From a virus, in IMG/VR virus record IMGVR_UViG_3300037882_002169, positions 1 through 38,808 of that record: 38,808 nucleotides of DNA, one strand, 5' to 3'. Numbering within the stretch: position 1 is the stretch's first letter; each line of letters starts with the position of its first letter. Below, one piece after another: positions 25,710 through 32,854 of this stretch. The notes below the pieces were generated by a model. It was not told the origin of the DNA and did not search any database. It worked only from the letters and a program-made list of their open reading frames with translations. A program made the translations under genes and the position numbers.

Positions 25710-26878
25710 TGATCTGTAAAACTTGCATCAAACACCCTCCAGCAGTCCCAAAACGGTGCCCCCGATGTGGGGGCTGCGTCCTACACCAACGTCCATGCCC
25801 TTGTAGGGTTTGTACACAGTGTGGGGAGCGCCGCGCCCCCCGTAGCTTCTGCACCTGTTGCGAAACAGTCAAGGGCATATCTGTGTGTTTAAGTTGTCAC
25901 CGCCCAGGGACCGCCAGTGGACGCCGGGTCGCGGCCTTTCCCCATCGAAGTTGCGACTTGAAGGCCCATACCTACATCGCACCCACCTACGAACTCTACC
26001 GCTGCCGCCGTGCTATCGGGGTGGAGCTAGAGCTCGCAACCTGGGGGGTCTATGGCCAGAGCAAAACCACCTACGACACCTTACTGCCCCTCCTCCCCCA
26101 TTTTGCGGGGGCGTTTGTGCGGGATGGGTCAGTTTCTCCAAGTGAGATGGAGTTGGTGTCCAAAAAAATGGAGGGCGACAGCGTCCTGTTGGGTCTCACA
26201 GAACTCTGCACAGCCCTCCATGGTAGTGGCGCCACCGCCAACGAAACCTGTGGTATGCACGTTCACGTAGATGCGGCAGACTTCTCCATGTATGATCTAC
26301 GACGTGTTATACTTGCGTGGGAAGTACTCTGCCCGAAGCTTTGGGGGACGCTGGTACTTAAGCGTCGCTCCACCAACCCCTACTGCACCTCCAACATCCT
26401 CCTACCCTCAGAACGCGAGCGGCTCTGTGCAGCAGGTACCGCTACTGAGATCACCGATTGGTTCTACCACTACCTCTATGGTGTGTCAAAACTCAACTAC
26501 GATAGTCACCCTCAGTGGAGAAGTGTAATCCGGCAGAAACGCGAGCACAAATATGAAAACCCCGCTCGACGCCAGGCTCTCAATTTCCACTCCTGGATGA
26601 TGCGGGGCACGTTGGAGTTTCGTCTGAAGGAAGGCACCGTGGATCCTGGGGACCTCCTCTGGTGGCCCCAATGGTGTGGGTGGTTGGTGGAGTGGTTGGG
26701 CCGCCAGGATGATCGGGTGATTGACAACTGGCGCACCCACGGTGTCCCACCCCTGCCTGAGCTCACCCGTAATTTTCACCCCAGCGTAGCGGCCACCGGC
26801 TTGTTAGCCTGGGTGGAGAGTAAGTGTACCCCCACCCCCAGAAAGGACTCCAATGTCATCGACGACCTCCCATTCTGA
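25709..26878 (+). CDS. Amidoligase_2-family enzyme with N-terminal zinc ribbons (389 aa)
   Basis: The first 70 residues contain at least five Cys pairs (CKTC, CPRCGGC, CPC, CTQCGE, CTCC), i.e. two or three zinc ribbons. The catalytic part starts at IGVELELATWG (residues about 94-104) and has VRDGSVSPSEMELVS, CGMHVHVDAAD (conserved GxHxH-type motif), and LNFHSWMMRGTLEFRLKEGTVDP. These match the glutamine-synthetase-fold Amidoligase_2 family, predicted to form amide bonds from ATP. The start forms TAATG with the previous stop. Fusion to zinc ribbons suggests a macromolecular partner, such as nucleic acid or a phage protein. Confidence 0.85.
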   Translation: MICKTCIKHPPAVPKRCPRCGGCVLHQRPCPCRVCTQCGERRAPRSFCTCCETVKGISVCLSCHRPGTASGRRVAAFPHRSCDLKAHTYIAPTYELYRCRRAIGVELELATWGVYGQSKTTYDTLLPLLPHFAGAFVRDGSVSPSEMELVSKKMEGDSVLLGLTELCTALHGSGATANETCGMHVHVDAADFSMYDLRRVILAWEVLCPKLWGTLVLKRRSTNPYCTSNILLPSERERLCAAGTATEITDWFYHYLYGVSKLNYDSHPQWRSVIRQKREHKYENPARRQALNFHSWMMRGTLEFRLKEGTVDPGDLLWWPQWCGWLVEWLGRQDDRVIDNWRTHGVPPLPELTRNFHPSVAATGLLAWVESKCTPTPRKDSNVIDDLPF

Positions 26879-27203
26879 CGCCGCCATGCGTAGCATGGCG
26901 CGGAAACTCATGGGCCTCCGCGCCCGTCTGCGCCAGTGGCAACACGACAACCGAGAACTCTACCGGGCTGCAAAGTACTATAAAGATCTTTGTGAGAAGC
27001 AGGGAAAAATTACACCCGTCCCCGATCCCTACGCAGCTACCTTGTCAAGAGTAGCCCCAACCGCAGCGCGGCTGGCTTGCCGCTCACGGATCGTAGTGGA
27101 GCCACCGCCGGTGGGAGCACAGCACGCCTGGCGGGACCTGCCTCGGGTGATTCCACGGCATCGCCCGTGGAATCCCCAGCCTGCTCGGGAAGAGAACCCC
27201 TAA
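26853..27203 (+). CDS. Helical basic protein downstream of amidoligase (116 aa)
   Basis: AAAGGA precedes the ATG, which lies 26 bases inside the amidoligase gene. The N-terminal 55 residues form a basic helix (RSMARKLMGLRARLRQWQHD, RAAKYYKDLCEKQGK), possibly coiled. The C-terminus is Pro/Arg rich and probably disordered. A GC hairpin stands across the stop codon. It is unrecognised and may bind nucleic acid. Confidence 0.6.
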   Translation: MSSTTSHSDAAMRSMARKLMGLRARLRQWQHDNRELYRAAKYYKDLCEKQGKITPVPDPYAATLSRVAPTAARLACRSRIVVEPPPVGAQHAWRDLPRVIPRHRPWNPQPAREENP

Positions 27204-27217
27204 AGCGTAGCTTTAGG
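27199..27217 (+). terminator. Hairpin at the stop codon of the 26853 gene
   Basis: CCTAAAGC (27199-27206) pairs perfectly with GCTTTAGG (27210-27217) around a three-base loop, placing the stop codon in the stem. It marks the end of the amidoligase run. No T-run follows, so it may be an RNA-end or attenuation structure and not a true terminator. Confidence 0.45.
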
Positions 27218-27291
27218 CGCACCCCCTCCGCCCACCCGTAAAGGGTAGGTGGCTCGACAACCAGTATACCACATCGAAAGGAAATTTGTCA

Positions 27292-27438
27292 ATGACTACC
27301 ACGAAGATTATTTCTTGTTCCTGCTCAAGCACTTACCAGGACCAAACCTACGGACCCGGAAAGCGCCTCGGAAATCTGTGCAACAGCACCGCCAACAAAG
27401 GGAAGTACCGGTGCACGCAGTGTGGAAAGGTGGGGTAG
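27292..27438 (+). CDS. Small zinc-ribbon phage protein (48 aa)
   Basis: AAAGGA lies nine bases before the ATG. The protein reads TKIISCSCSSTYQDQTYGPG and later KYRCTQCGKVG: a CxC ... C ... CxxC zinc ribbon. The KIISCxC...YQDxxYGxGxRxxN pattern is common among very small conserved phage proteins of unknown function. It overlaps the next gene as TAGTG. A longer frame covering this stretch in another phase (from 27249) is not real at its N-terminus. Confidence 0.75.
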   Translation: MTTTKIISCSCSSTYQDQTYGPGKRLGNLCNSTANKGKYRCTQCGKVG

Positions 27439-27821
27439 TGGGCCGCCCCCGGAAGGCCCCACCAATCCCATGGGGTGTCGTCACGGTTACCATGCATGAT
27501 GGCCAGGAGATAGTGTTGTACTCGTACCGGAAGTGTCCTGTGTGTCTTTACTCAAACCCGGCAGAGACTCCTTACTGTGTCTATTGCTACTACCCTCAAG
27601 GTAAAGTTTCTTGCACAAGTGCCCCACAACCCTCTGTTGATTCTAAAGGACTTCCCCACCCCCCGGAGGCCTCAACATGGTTAACTAGAGCGTGGGAGGA
27701 TTTGTGCAAGAAAATTTCCTCTAACCGCTTTGTAATCAAGGACTTCTGCAATTTCCTCGATTTTCATCTGTGCACGATCGTGCACAAATGGAGCCAAAAA
27801 TGGCCCTTTCGCGCGCGTTAA
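27438..27821 (+). CDS. AT-hook-like zinc-ribbon protein, GTG start (127 aa)
   Basis: The GTG is fused to the previous stop (TAGTG) and has a purine-rich ribosome site. The N-terminus GRPRKAPPIP is an AT-hook-like basic motif. Residues about 30-55 form a zinc ribbon (KCPVCLYSNPAETPYCVYC), and the C-terminal third is helical. An 18-bp DNA palindrome lies within its last codons. Minor-groove DNA binding is plausible; it may be a regulator. Confidence 0.6.
   Translation: MGRPRKAPPIPWGVVTVTMHDGQEIVLYSYRKCPVCLYSNPAETPYCVYCYYPQGKVSCTSAPQPSVDSKGLPHPPEASTWLTRAWEDLCKKISSNRFVIKDFCNFLDFHLCTIVHKWSQKWPFRAR
27769..27786. promoter_or_regulatory. 18-bp perfect palindrome
   Basis: TGTGCACGA is followed directly by its exact reverse complement TCGTGCACA. 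It lies at the 3' end of the AT-hook-like gene and just before the next gene. A related half site, TGTGCACGA, recurs near 27910. Such uninterrupted dyads are typical of binding sites for dimeric regulators; at RNA level it is a weak hairpin. Confidence 0.45.
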
Positions 27822-27823
27822 AA

Positions 27824-28036
27824 ATGAGACGATCAGTGCGGTCCACACTTAAACCCAATGAAATCATGATGATGGAGCTGGGCCTTGTGAAATGGTGCCC
27901 CGGCTGCACTTGTGCACGAAGTTCTGCCTTCTTCGGGAAGGACTCTACACGCAGCGATGGACTCCGGGGGATGTGTAGGGACTGCACCCAGGCCCGCGCA
28001 CGGGCTCGGTATGACGCAAAGCAGGAGGTACTATAG
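27824..28036 (+). CDS. Zinc-finger protein, endonuclease VII-like N-terminal pattern (70 aa)
   Basis: The core is WCPGCTCARSSAFFGKDSTR and then SDGLRGMCRDCTQARARARY: two Cys pairs separated by a short F..DxxxxDGL link. This is the pattern at the N-terminus of many phage HNH and endonuclease VII-like proteins, here without the nuclease core. The start is uncertain: ATG 27824, shortly after the previous stop, is preferred; in-frame starts at 27770 and 27788 overlap that gene. It has no clear ribosome site at 27824. Confidence 0.55.
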   Translation: MRRSVRSTLKPNEIMMMELGLVKWCPGCTCARSSAFFGKDSTRSDGLRGMCRDCTQARARARYDAKQEVL

Positions 28037-28330
28037 ATGGCTAGACCGAAGCGGGTGGCGTCCCTCCCAGAAAAATGGTACGTGTATAACTGGTTGATGT
28101 GTGGGTATGATGCCTACAGTGGCCATACAAGAGATGGGAAGTTACTTGTGAAGGACGTTCAGCGCAGTTATAGCGCTGGCGCTAGAGGCTTGGCTCTTGA
28201 TGGAACGTGGATGACGGCAGTTGGATATGGTGCTAGTAACCTATTTCACCCAACAACCTGGTCAGAGGTAGAACAACTTGCTGAAGGGCGGTATGTGGAG
28301 CTTGTGGATTGCCGGAGGCCTCACTCATGA
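28037..28330 (+). CDS. Unknown protein (97 aa)
   Basis: AGGAGG lies nine bases upstream, and the ATG directly follows the stop of the previous gene. The product has a basic start (MARPKRVASLPEKWYVYNWLM), Tyr-rich middle parts and an acidic C-terminal helix (TTWSEVEQLAEGRYVELVD). No motif is visible. The end overlaps the next start by ATGA. Confidence 0.65.
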   Translation: MARPKRVASLPEKWYVYNWLMCGYDAYSGHTRDGKLLVKDVQRSYSAGARGLALDGTWMTAVGYGASNLFHPTTWSEVEQLAEGRYVELVDCRRPHS

Positions 28331-28617
28331 GGCGCCCCCACAAGGTGAAACTCCCCGGACCCACGTGGTACCTAAGGGATTTTAACTACAGTCCAGATAC
28401 AGGGCGCCCTGGAGCTCTGAGGATATCCAGCTACATCAGTAACACCGCTTCCCTAATGGATCCCTCTCCCAAATTCCTCGAAGAGTCGAGTACTCCACAG
28501 GAGCCTGTGTTTAGAGGCCATAACCTACGAAGATTCTACAACATGGATGAGGTGATGCTTTTTGTTGATGCTGCCGGGGCCACCCTGGTGGATGAAAGGA
28601 TTGGTCCAAGAGTATGA
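28327..28617 (+). CDS. Unknown protein (96 aa)
   Basis: It opens MRRPHKVKLPGPTWYLRDFN, similar in style to its two neighbours (basic, then aromatic), and ends with a helix-strand pair (YNMDEVMLFVDAAGATLVDE). GGAGG lies nine bases upstream, and ATGA overlaps are present on both sides. These three small genes may be distant paralogues. Function unknown. Confidence 0.6.
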   Translation: MRRPHKVKLPGPTWYLRDFNYSPDTGRPGALRISSYISNTASLMDPSPKFLEESSTPQEPVFRGHNLRRFYNMDEVMLFVDAAGATLVDERIGPRV

Positions 28618-28853
28618 AATGGAATAATGTGAAACCCTCACGAGTGTATGGACGACGAGCAAGGGTGGAGAAGGCCCTGATGGGGAGTGGGTGGAAGATA
28701 GGGGAGTTTCGCCCCCCTCGGGATGGGGAGAGGGTGTTGGGGGTATCGGTGGATGATGAACTCCAACCTACAGTGGTTGTGGATGCGAGGATGTTTGGGG
28801 AGGCACCCCGCTTTATCCTGGTTCCCGGGGAGTTCACGACATGGTGGGAGTAG
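28614..28853 (+). CDS. Unknown protein (79 aa)
   Basis: The protein begins MKWNNVKPSRVYGRRARVEK and continues with beta strands (RVLGVSVDDELQPTVVVDAR, APRFILVPGEFTTWW). It is coupled to the previous gene by ATGA and followed at once by the HNH promoter. No known domain was recognised. Confidence 0.6.
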   Translation: MKWNNVKPSRVYGRRARVEKALMGSGWKIGEFRPPRDGERVLGVSVDDELQPTVVVDARMFGEAPRFILVPGEFTTWWE

Positions 28854-28854
28854 C

Positions 28855-28883
28855 TTGACAACATTCCCACCATGTGGTACAAT
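28855..28883 (+). promoter_or_regulatory. Sigma70-type promoter for the HNH gene
   Basis: TTGACA (28855-28860), a 17-base spacer and TACAAT (28878-28883). The expected start is about 28890, which is the A of the HNH start codon, so the transcript would be leaderless or nearly so. A separate GGAGG (28884-28888) would serve read-through transcripts. An own promoter is typical of mobile endonuclease genes. Confidence 0.7.
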
Positions 28884-28889
28884 GGAGGA

Positions 28890-29351
28890 ATGTCAGAAGC
28901 TTCTAAACGCCGTTACTGGAGATTGAAAGCCATGGGAATGTGCACAGTTTGTGGGGCTGTTCCATGTACGCCAACAAATCGTATGTGTGAACCGTGTCGG
29001 TTACGGCACAAGTCCCAACAAATAGTGCATAGGCAACGTCATGCAGATAAAGTACGTGCCTATAAAGCTACCACGGGACGGAGACTTTGGTCTAGGTATC
29101 GACGCTTGGTATTAGAAGCTTATGGACCTTACTGCCAATGTTGTGGAGAATCTGAAGAGATCTTCTTGGAGTTAGACCACGTTAACAATGACGGAGCCAC
29201 TCACCGTAGGGCCTTAGGTGGTAACCACAGGAACATTTACAAGTGGGCCATAAATCAAAATTTTCCCTCAATCCTCCAGATACTATGTGCTAATTGCAAT
29301 ACTGGAAAACAACGTAATGGAGGTATATGTCCACACGCAAGCCATTCCTAG
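28890..29351 (+). CDS. HNH homing-type endonuclease (153 aa)
   Basis: An N-terminal zinc ribbon (CTVCGAVPCTPTNRMCEPC) precedes a basic linker and the HNH core: CQCCGESEEIFLELDHVNNDG, then HRRALGGNHRNIYKWAI and ILQILCANCNTGKQR. It resembles the endonuclease at 8460-8846, but here keeps the Asn-rich centre. It overlaps the RecB-like gene by 25 bases and has its own promoter. The less GC-rich composition differs from the flanks. Probable mobile gene. Confidence 0.87.
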   Translation: MSEASKRRYWRLKAMGMCTVCGAVPCTPTNRMCEPCRLRHKSQQIVHRQRHADKVRAYKATTGRRLWSRYRRLVLEAYGPYCQCCGESEEIFLELDHVNNDGATHRRALGGNHRNIYKWAINQNFPSILQILCANCNTGKQRNGGICPHASHS

Positions 29352-30355
29352 ACTTCAGTCAGTACAGTATGTACATGTCCTGTCCTTTGAAGTGGTACGA
29401 GCGCTACGTGCGGAGCACTGTGCGGGCTCCGAAGGAGGGTTTCCAGGACTCCGCCCTCACCCTGGGGACCTGTGTCCATGCGGGTCTGGAAGTCCTCCGT
29501 CAGCGTGGGGTCCTAGAGATCCCTGAGGAGGTGTTCCAGGAGACTGGGGTCAGCCCGGATTACCGAGCCTGGGCGCTTCGCCTCCTGCAGGGCTACGCCG
29601 CCCACTACCCCGGGGAGGACTTTCCCTCGGGCCACTGTGAGGCCCCGTTACGGTTCCCCCTGACGGACTCCGTCGATGGCCTGGCGAAGGTGGACTACTA
29701 CTGGAAGGTCCCCCCGGGGGGACAAGAGATTGCGGATGGCCTGGGAGGGGTGCTCCACCTGGAGCCCGGCTGGTGGGTGAAGGAGTACAAAACCAAGGAT
29801 CCCAGCCGCCGTCCTGGAAACTGGGTGCTCTCCTGGAGGATGGGCGCGCAGGCGGACTTCCAGTGTCTTGCCCTCGCTGCTCTGACGGGGGAGCCCGCGC
29901 AGGGGATCATTGTGGATACTCTGGAGAAGCCTGCCCTCTATATCCCCCAACGCACCTGTAAAGGATGTGGGGCGAAGCAGGACCTACGACAGTACACGCC
30001 GCTGGGTGGAGGGAAATACCGGTGCGAGCTCTGCAAGGCAGAGGTTGCGTTGGATGGTAGTGATAAGAGCAAAACCCCTCGGGTCCCCAGCTACTACCGC
30101 CTCAAGGTAGAGCGAAGCCCCCAGGCTCTAGAGCTCCTCCACGCGGAAGCGTGTGCCCTGGCGACGGAGATGCAGGCAATTCGGGAGGGCCACGCCCAAC
30201 CCCTCCGACGGCTAACGCACTGCGTGGATCAGACCTTTGGAGCGTGTGAGTATTTTGAGCCGCACAGCGCCCTCCAAGAGGCCACAGGGTGGGAAGGGTT
30301 TGTGAAGGCAGACACTATTAGGTATGTGGGCGAAGCCCCCCAGGAGGAGGTATGA
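29327..30355 (+). CDS. RecB-like PD-(D/E)xK nuclease with inserted zinc ribbon (342 aa)
   Basis: It opens with FSQYSMYMSCPLKWYERYV, the SxSxxxxYxxCPxxxxY motif of RecB/Cas4-like nucleases, where the Cys can ligate an iron-sulfur cluster. Active-site parts are GTCVHAGLEVL (His), the Asp in the DYYWKV strand, and VKEYKTKDP (ExK), followed by QADFQCLALA. A zinc ribbon (CKGC...CELC) interrupts the core at about residues 205-235. C-terminal Cys residues (CVDQTFGACEYF) are placed as in Fe-S members. GGAGG precedes the start. It probably makes recombination substrates together with the Sak4-like ATPase. Confidence 0.85.
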   Translation: MSTRKPFLDFSQYSMYMSCPLKWYERYVRSTVRAPKEGFQDSALTLGTCVHAGLEVLRQRGVLEIPEEVFQETGVSPDYRAWALRLLQGYAAHYPGEDFPSGHCEAPLRFPLTDSVDGLAKVDYYWKVPPGGQEIADGLGGVLHLEPGWWVKEYKTKDPSRRPGNWVLSWRMGAQADFQCLALAALTGEPAQGIIVDTLEKPALYIPQRTCKGCGAKQDLRQYTPLGGGKYRCELCKAEVALDGSDKSKTPRVPSYYRLKVERSPQALELLHAEACALATEMQAIREGHAQPLRRLTHCVDQTFGACEYFEPHSALQEATGWEGFVKADTIRYVGEAPQEEV

Positions 30356-30615
30356 TCGACGCCCGGCTAGAGCAAGACCTACAACGGTGTATCCCCACAA
30401 CCGCCCTTAGCCACAAAGGATACTACAAAGGTAAGTGTCGGAATGCCTCCACGGCTCGATGGGATGCTGAAAGGGACAAATGGTTCTACTGGCGGGAGAA
30501 ATTTGGTCAGAGGTTCGTGGAGTCCGTACAAACCATGGAGCAAGCCCAGGAAAATCGGCTTGACTACTTTGCCCCAATAGCAGAGGCAGCAAATACGGAG
30601 GAGATACCCTTGTGA
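30352..30615 (+). CDS. Unknown protein coupled to the RecB-like gene (87 aa)
   Basis: GGAGG precedes an ATG that overlaps the nuclease stop. The product is helical with mixed charge (IDARLEQDLQRCIP, ARWDAERDKWFYWREKFG, VESVQTMEQAQENRLDYF) and an acidic end. It may be a small partner of the nuclease. No known motif was found. Confidence 0.65.
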   Translation: MIDARLEQDLQRCIPTTALSHKGYYKGKCRNASTARWDAERDKWFYWREKFGQRFVESVQTMEQAQENRLDYFAPIAEAANTEEIPL

Positions 30616-30662
30616 CACAGCCAAATACGTGGGACCCCAGGAGGAAGCAATATGGCGCGTAA
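30612..30662 (+). CDS. Possible 16-aa coupled peptide
   Basis: A GTG overlapping the previous stop (GTGA) opens a frame of 16 codons (MTQPNTWDPRRKQYGA) that ends just inside the next gene. It would pass ribosomes to the ATG at 30652. There is no other evidence of function, and it may be non-coding. Confidence 0.25.
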   Translation: MTQPNTWDPRRKQYGA

Positions 30663-30897
30663 CCACGGACCCTATGGCTATTACCCACCTAAATACTGTG
30701 ACCGCAACGGCGTCCGGCTACGCTTAGATTTTGTGTACGAGGGTATGGGTAGGGGGCTATACCGCTTGACTGAGATTGGGGTAGAACACTCGTGTGCAGT
30801 AAAAGCATACTCTCATTTAGGAATTAAACCAAGAAACCCAACCCCACGTTCGTATAGTAATTGGTGGTTTAGAAATGGAAAGGTAGACCCTTCATGA
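30652..30897 (+). CDS. Unknown protein (81 aa)
   Basis: AGGA lies shortly before the ATG. The protein is aromatic and basic (MARNHGPYGYYPPKYCDRNG), with a beta middle (RLDFVYEGMGRGLYRLTEIG) and a polar C-terminus. It ends in an ATGA overlap. It is not recognisable. Confidence 0.6.
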   Translation: MARNHGPYGYYPPKYCDRNGVRLRLDFVYEGMGRGLYRLTEIGVEHSCAVKAYSHLGIKPRNPTPRSYSNWWFRNGKVDPS

Positions 30898-31100
30898 TGG
30901 ATATCAAGACCAGCATCGGCGGCGAGGGGCGTGAATACTCCTGGGGGGTAGGGGGTGACCTTCCTCCAATAGGCCAGTGGGCAACCATCCAGGCAGACGG
31001 TCACGAGCTCCAACTGTTGCTCCTCGCAATGCAACGGGGCTACGTGGGGCGTGGGGGGAAGGTGGAGATCCAGGAGGCCCCAGATGCCGAAGGCGCGTAA
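30894..31100 (+). CDS. Unknown protein (68 aa)
   Basis: The start is at an ATGA overlap; a second Met follows immediately. The sequence is acidic with a helix in the middle (GHELQLLLLAMQRGYVG) and Gly-rich flanks. The end overlaps the next gene by 17 bases. Function unknown. Confidence 0.6.
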   Translation: MMDIKTSIGGEGREYSWGVGGDLPPIGQWATIQADGHELQLLLLAMQRGYVGRGGKVEIQEAPDAEGA

Positions 31101-31305
31101 GGTGAAGTACCTAGGGCGGAGAGTGCTAGGACACCGGCTCTGGCCCCATTATGAGGATTGCCCGACACTTCGGCAATCCTTAGCCCATAGCATTTACCTC
31201 ACAAACATATCTCCATGCTGTGGGGTAGATACTGAGAAAGTTCGAGAAAAGGTTGGTGACGATCCTGGGATGGAATACTTAGAACAACGGGAGATTTACT
31301 TATGA
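31084..31305 (+). CDS. Unknown protein (73 aa)
   Basis: It begins MPKARKVKYLGRRVLGHRLW, strongly basic, and then becomes acidic and helical (VDTEKVREKVGDDPGMEYLE). It contains CP and CCG cysteines. It is coupled by overlap to genes on both sides. No domain was recognised. Confidence 0.55.
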   Translation: MPKARKVKYLGRRVLGHRLWPHYEDCPTLRQSLAHSIYLTNISPCCGVDTEKVREKVGDDPGMEYLEQREIYL

Positions 31306-31655
31306 AACTTTGGTTAGACGATGTACGGGAGCCTCATGTTTATGGCAGATTAGGCTGGACTTGGGTCAAGACAGCCATCGAGGCCATCAAAGCCCTGGAG
31401 ACCGGTACAGTGGAGATTGCTAGTCTCGACCACGATCTTGCCTGGGAACACTATCCTTGGAATGATCTCCCCTCAGAAACCCCCAATGGTACGGACCTTG
31501 CTGCGTGGATGGTTCAGACCCAAGCATGGCCCTCCAAAGAGCTAATCGTGCATTCTCTCAATCCTGTGGGAGCTGAGCGTATGATGAAAATATTTCGCGA
31601 AAACGCCCCTCCAGGTTTGACAATTACACGCAAACATGCTATATTAGAAAGGTAA
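31302..31655 (+). CDS. Cyclic-phosphate-processing receiver-domain protein, cREC type (117 aa)
   Basis: The sequence MKLWLDDVREPHVYGRLGWT, then WVKTAIEAIKALETG, IASLDHDLAWEH, DLAAWMV and IVHSLNPVGAERM follows the small receiver-like family described as cyclic-phosphate processing (cREC). It keeps the DD pair of a response-regulator active site, a following LDHDL and the VHSxNPxG strand. Members are predicted to act on cyclic nucleotides or RNA ends instead of as phosphorylated regulators. It is coupled by ATGA; the promoter for the next gene lies inside its last codons. Moderately common in phages. Confidence 0.78.
   Translation: MKLWLDDVREPHVYGRLGWTWVKTAIEAIKALETGTVEIASLDHDLAWEHYPWNDLPSETPNGTDLAAWMVQTQAWPSKELIVHSLNPVGAERMMKIFRENAPPGLTITRKHAILER
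31617..31645 (+). promoter_or_regulatory. Sigma70-type promoter for the Sak4-like gene
   Basis: TTGACA (31617-31622), 17 bases, TATATT (31640-31645). The start would be near 31652, ten bases before the ATG at 31662, with AAAGG between. It lies within the 3' end of the cREC gene and gives the recombination ATPase a separate dose of transcription. Confidence 0.75.
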
Positions 31656-31661
31656 CAAAAC

Positions 31662-32528
31662 ATGGCCACACTTGGAAAACTGACAATTCGCAACACCAGA
31701 GGGCTGCGCAGCCCAGACACCCGTATTTGTGCACTACTCAGTGCGGTCCCGAAGGTCGGCAAGACCACCTTCGCGGCTTCGCTGGATGCGTTCACACGTA
31801 GCGTGCGGGGGAAGCCCACACTAATCATTGCTGTAGAAGCTGCTGAAGGTGGGGGCACTATGTCTGTCTCTGATCTTGGTATTGACTACGTGATGCCCGC
31901 GACCTACGAGGACATGGATGGGTTGATCGCGAGTCTCCGCACTGATACCACCTACGGCGGTGTGGTCCTCGACAACGGCACCGACTACGTGCAGCGGATC
32001 GTGAAGCCCGCTGCGCTGAAGTTCCCCAGCAAGGAGGCAGACCCAGGAACCCGTGCCCATGGGGTGCCCCTCCGGGGTGACTACCAAACCATGGGAGAGC
32101 AGGCCCGGAAGCAACTCAATGCGTTGGTCAATCTCACCAACGAGAACACCCCGGAGAACTGCCGGAAGGATCTGATTGTGACCGCGTTGGAGCGGGAGCG
32201 TAGCGATAACTTTGGGAATATGACGAGTGTCACGCCGGATTTCCCAGGGGCCCTGGCAGGGGCCGCCGCTGCCCTCTTCCAAAGCGTCATCAGCATCCAG
32301 GTGAAGGACACCCCGGTGAAGGATGCCGCGGGGAAGGTGCTGGGCCGGGTGAAGCAACGCACACTGCTGGTGAAGCCTGATGCAATCCGGCAGGTGGGGG
32401 ACAGGAGTGGGATCTTCCAGGATGGGATGGTCCTTACTGACCCCAGCGGAGCCCCAGTGGGCATCCTCCCACTGTGGGAAATCTTCATGAAGCAATTTGG
32501 GGTGGAGAAGGTGGAGCTCGCGCAGTGA
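31662..32528 (+). CDS. Sak4-like RecA-fold recombination ATPase (288 aa)
   Basis: Sak4 proteins are single-domain RecA-like ATPases that promote single-strand annealing in phages. Walker A is SAVPKVGKTTF (residues 27-37) and Walker B is YGGVVLDN with Asp104. The later GDYQTMGEQARKQLNALV helix and the IVTALERERS strand match the family. The C-terminal region VSIQVKDTPVKDA...KQRTLLVKPDA is a beta extension usual for this group. A consensus promoter lies just upstream. It belongs with the RecB-like nuclease and the SSB-like protein at 34189 as a recombination set. Confidence 0.85.
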   Translation: MATLGKLTIRNTRGLRSPDTRICALLSAVPKVGKTTFAASLDAFTRSVRGKPTLIIAVEAAEGGGTMSVSDLGIDYVMPATYEDMDGLIASLRTDTTYGGVVLDNGTDYVQRIVKPAALKFPSKEADPGTRAHGVPLRGDYQTMGEQARKQLNALVNLTNENTPENCRKDLIVTALERERSDNFGNMTSVTPDFPGALAGAAAALFQSVISIQVKDTPVKDAAGKVLGRVKQRTLLVKPDAIRQVGDRSGIFQDGMVLTDPSGAPVGILPLWEIFMKQFGVEKVELAQ

Positions 32529-32854
32529 AGTATGCTCTACTACTGGCGTTGCTTCTTCCATCCTCAGGAGCCGATTTGTTCTCCAGAAGTCTCCCCCTTT
32601 ATCTTGGAGCCAGCACCCTGGATATTGCCAGCTCCTACGGACTCCAGGAGCGTAACCCCATCCTGGGACGGGGTCCTTTCGGGGCTCGCCAGACCCTCAC
32701 CAGTGGTGCAATCACTGGAGGGGTAGCCCTGGGGGCTTGGGCACTTGCACGGTGGGTGCCTGCTTTGCGCCGCCCGCTAGGATGGGTGGTGGTGGGGATG
32801 GTCGGTGTGCGAGGAGGTGTGGCGGTACACAATTGGAGGCAGCATGCCAGATAA
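32525..32854 (+). CDS. Membrane protein with signal-like N-terminus (109 aa)
   Basis: The GTG overlaps the previous stop (GTGA) with GGTGGAG about eight bases upstream. MKYALLLALLLPSSGA is signal-peptide-like. Two further hydrophobic runs occur (GAITGGVALGAWALARWV and LGWVVVGMVGVRGGVAV). Between them is STLDIASSYGLQERNP, a loop seen in small envelope proteins sometimes annotated as DUF5658-like; that likeness is weak. Probable inner membrane location. Confidence 0.6.
   Translation: MKYALLLALLLPSSGADLFSRSLPLYLGASTLDIASSYGLQERNPILGRGPFGARQTLTSGAITGGVALGAWALARWVPALRRPLGWVVVGMVGVRGGVAVHNWRQHAR

Noticed and set aside
27249-27437. Single 190-residue protein from 27249 to 27821
   Set aside because: The N-terminal part overlaps a well-supported zinc-ribbon gene in another frame; the real protein begins at the GTG at 27438.
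31821-32561. Minus-strand open frame opposite the Sak4-like gene
   Set aside because: Its His/Leu-rich translation is typical of antisense reading; the plus-strand gene has Walker motifs and a promoter.
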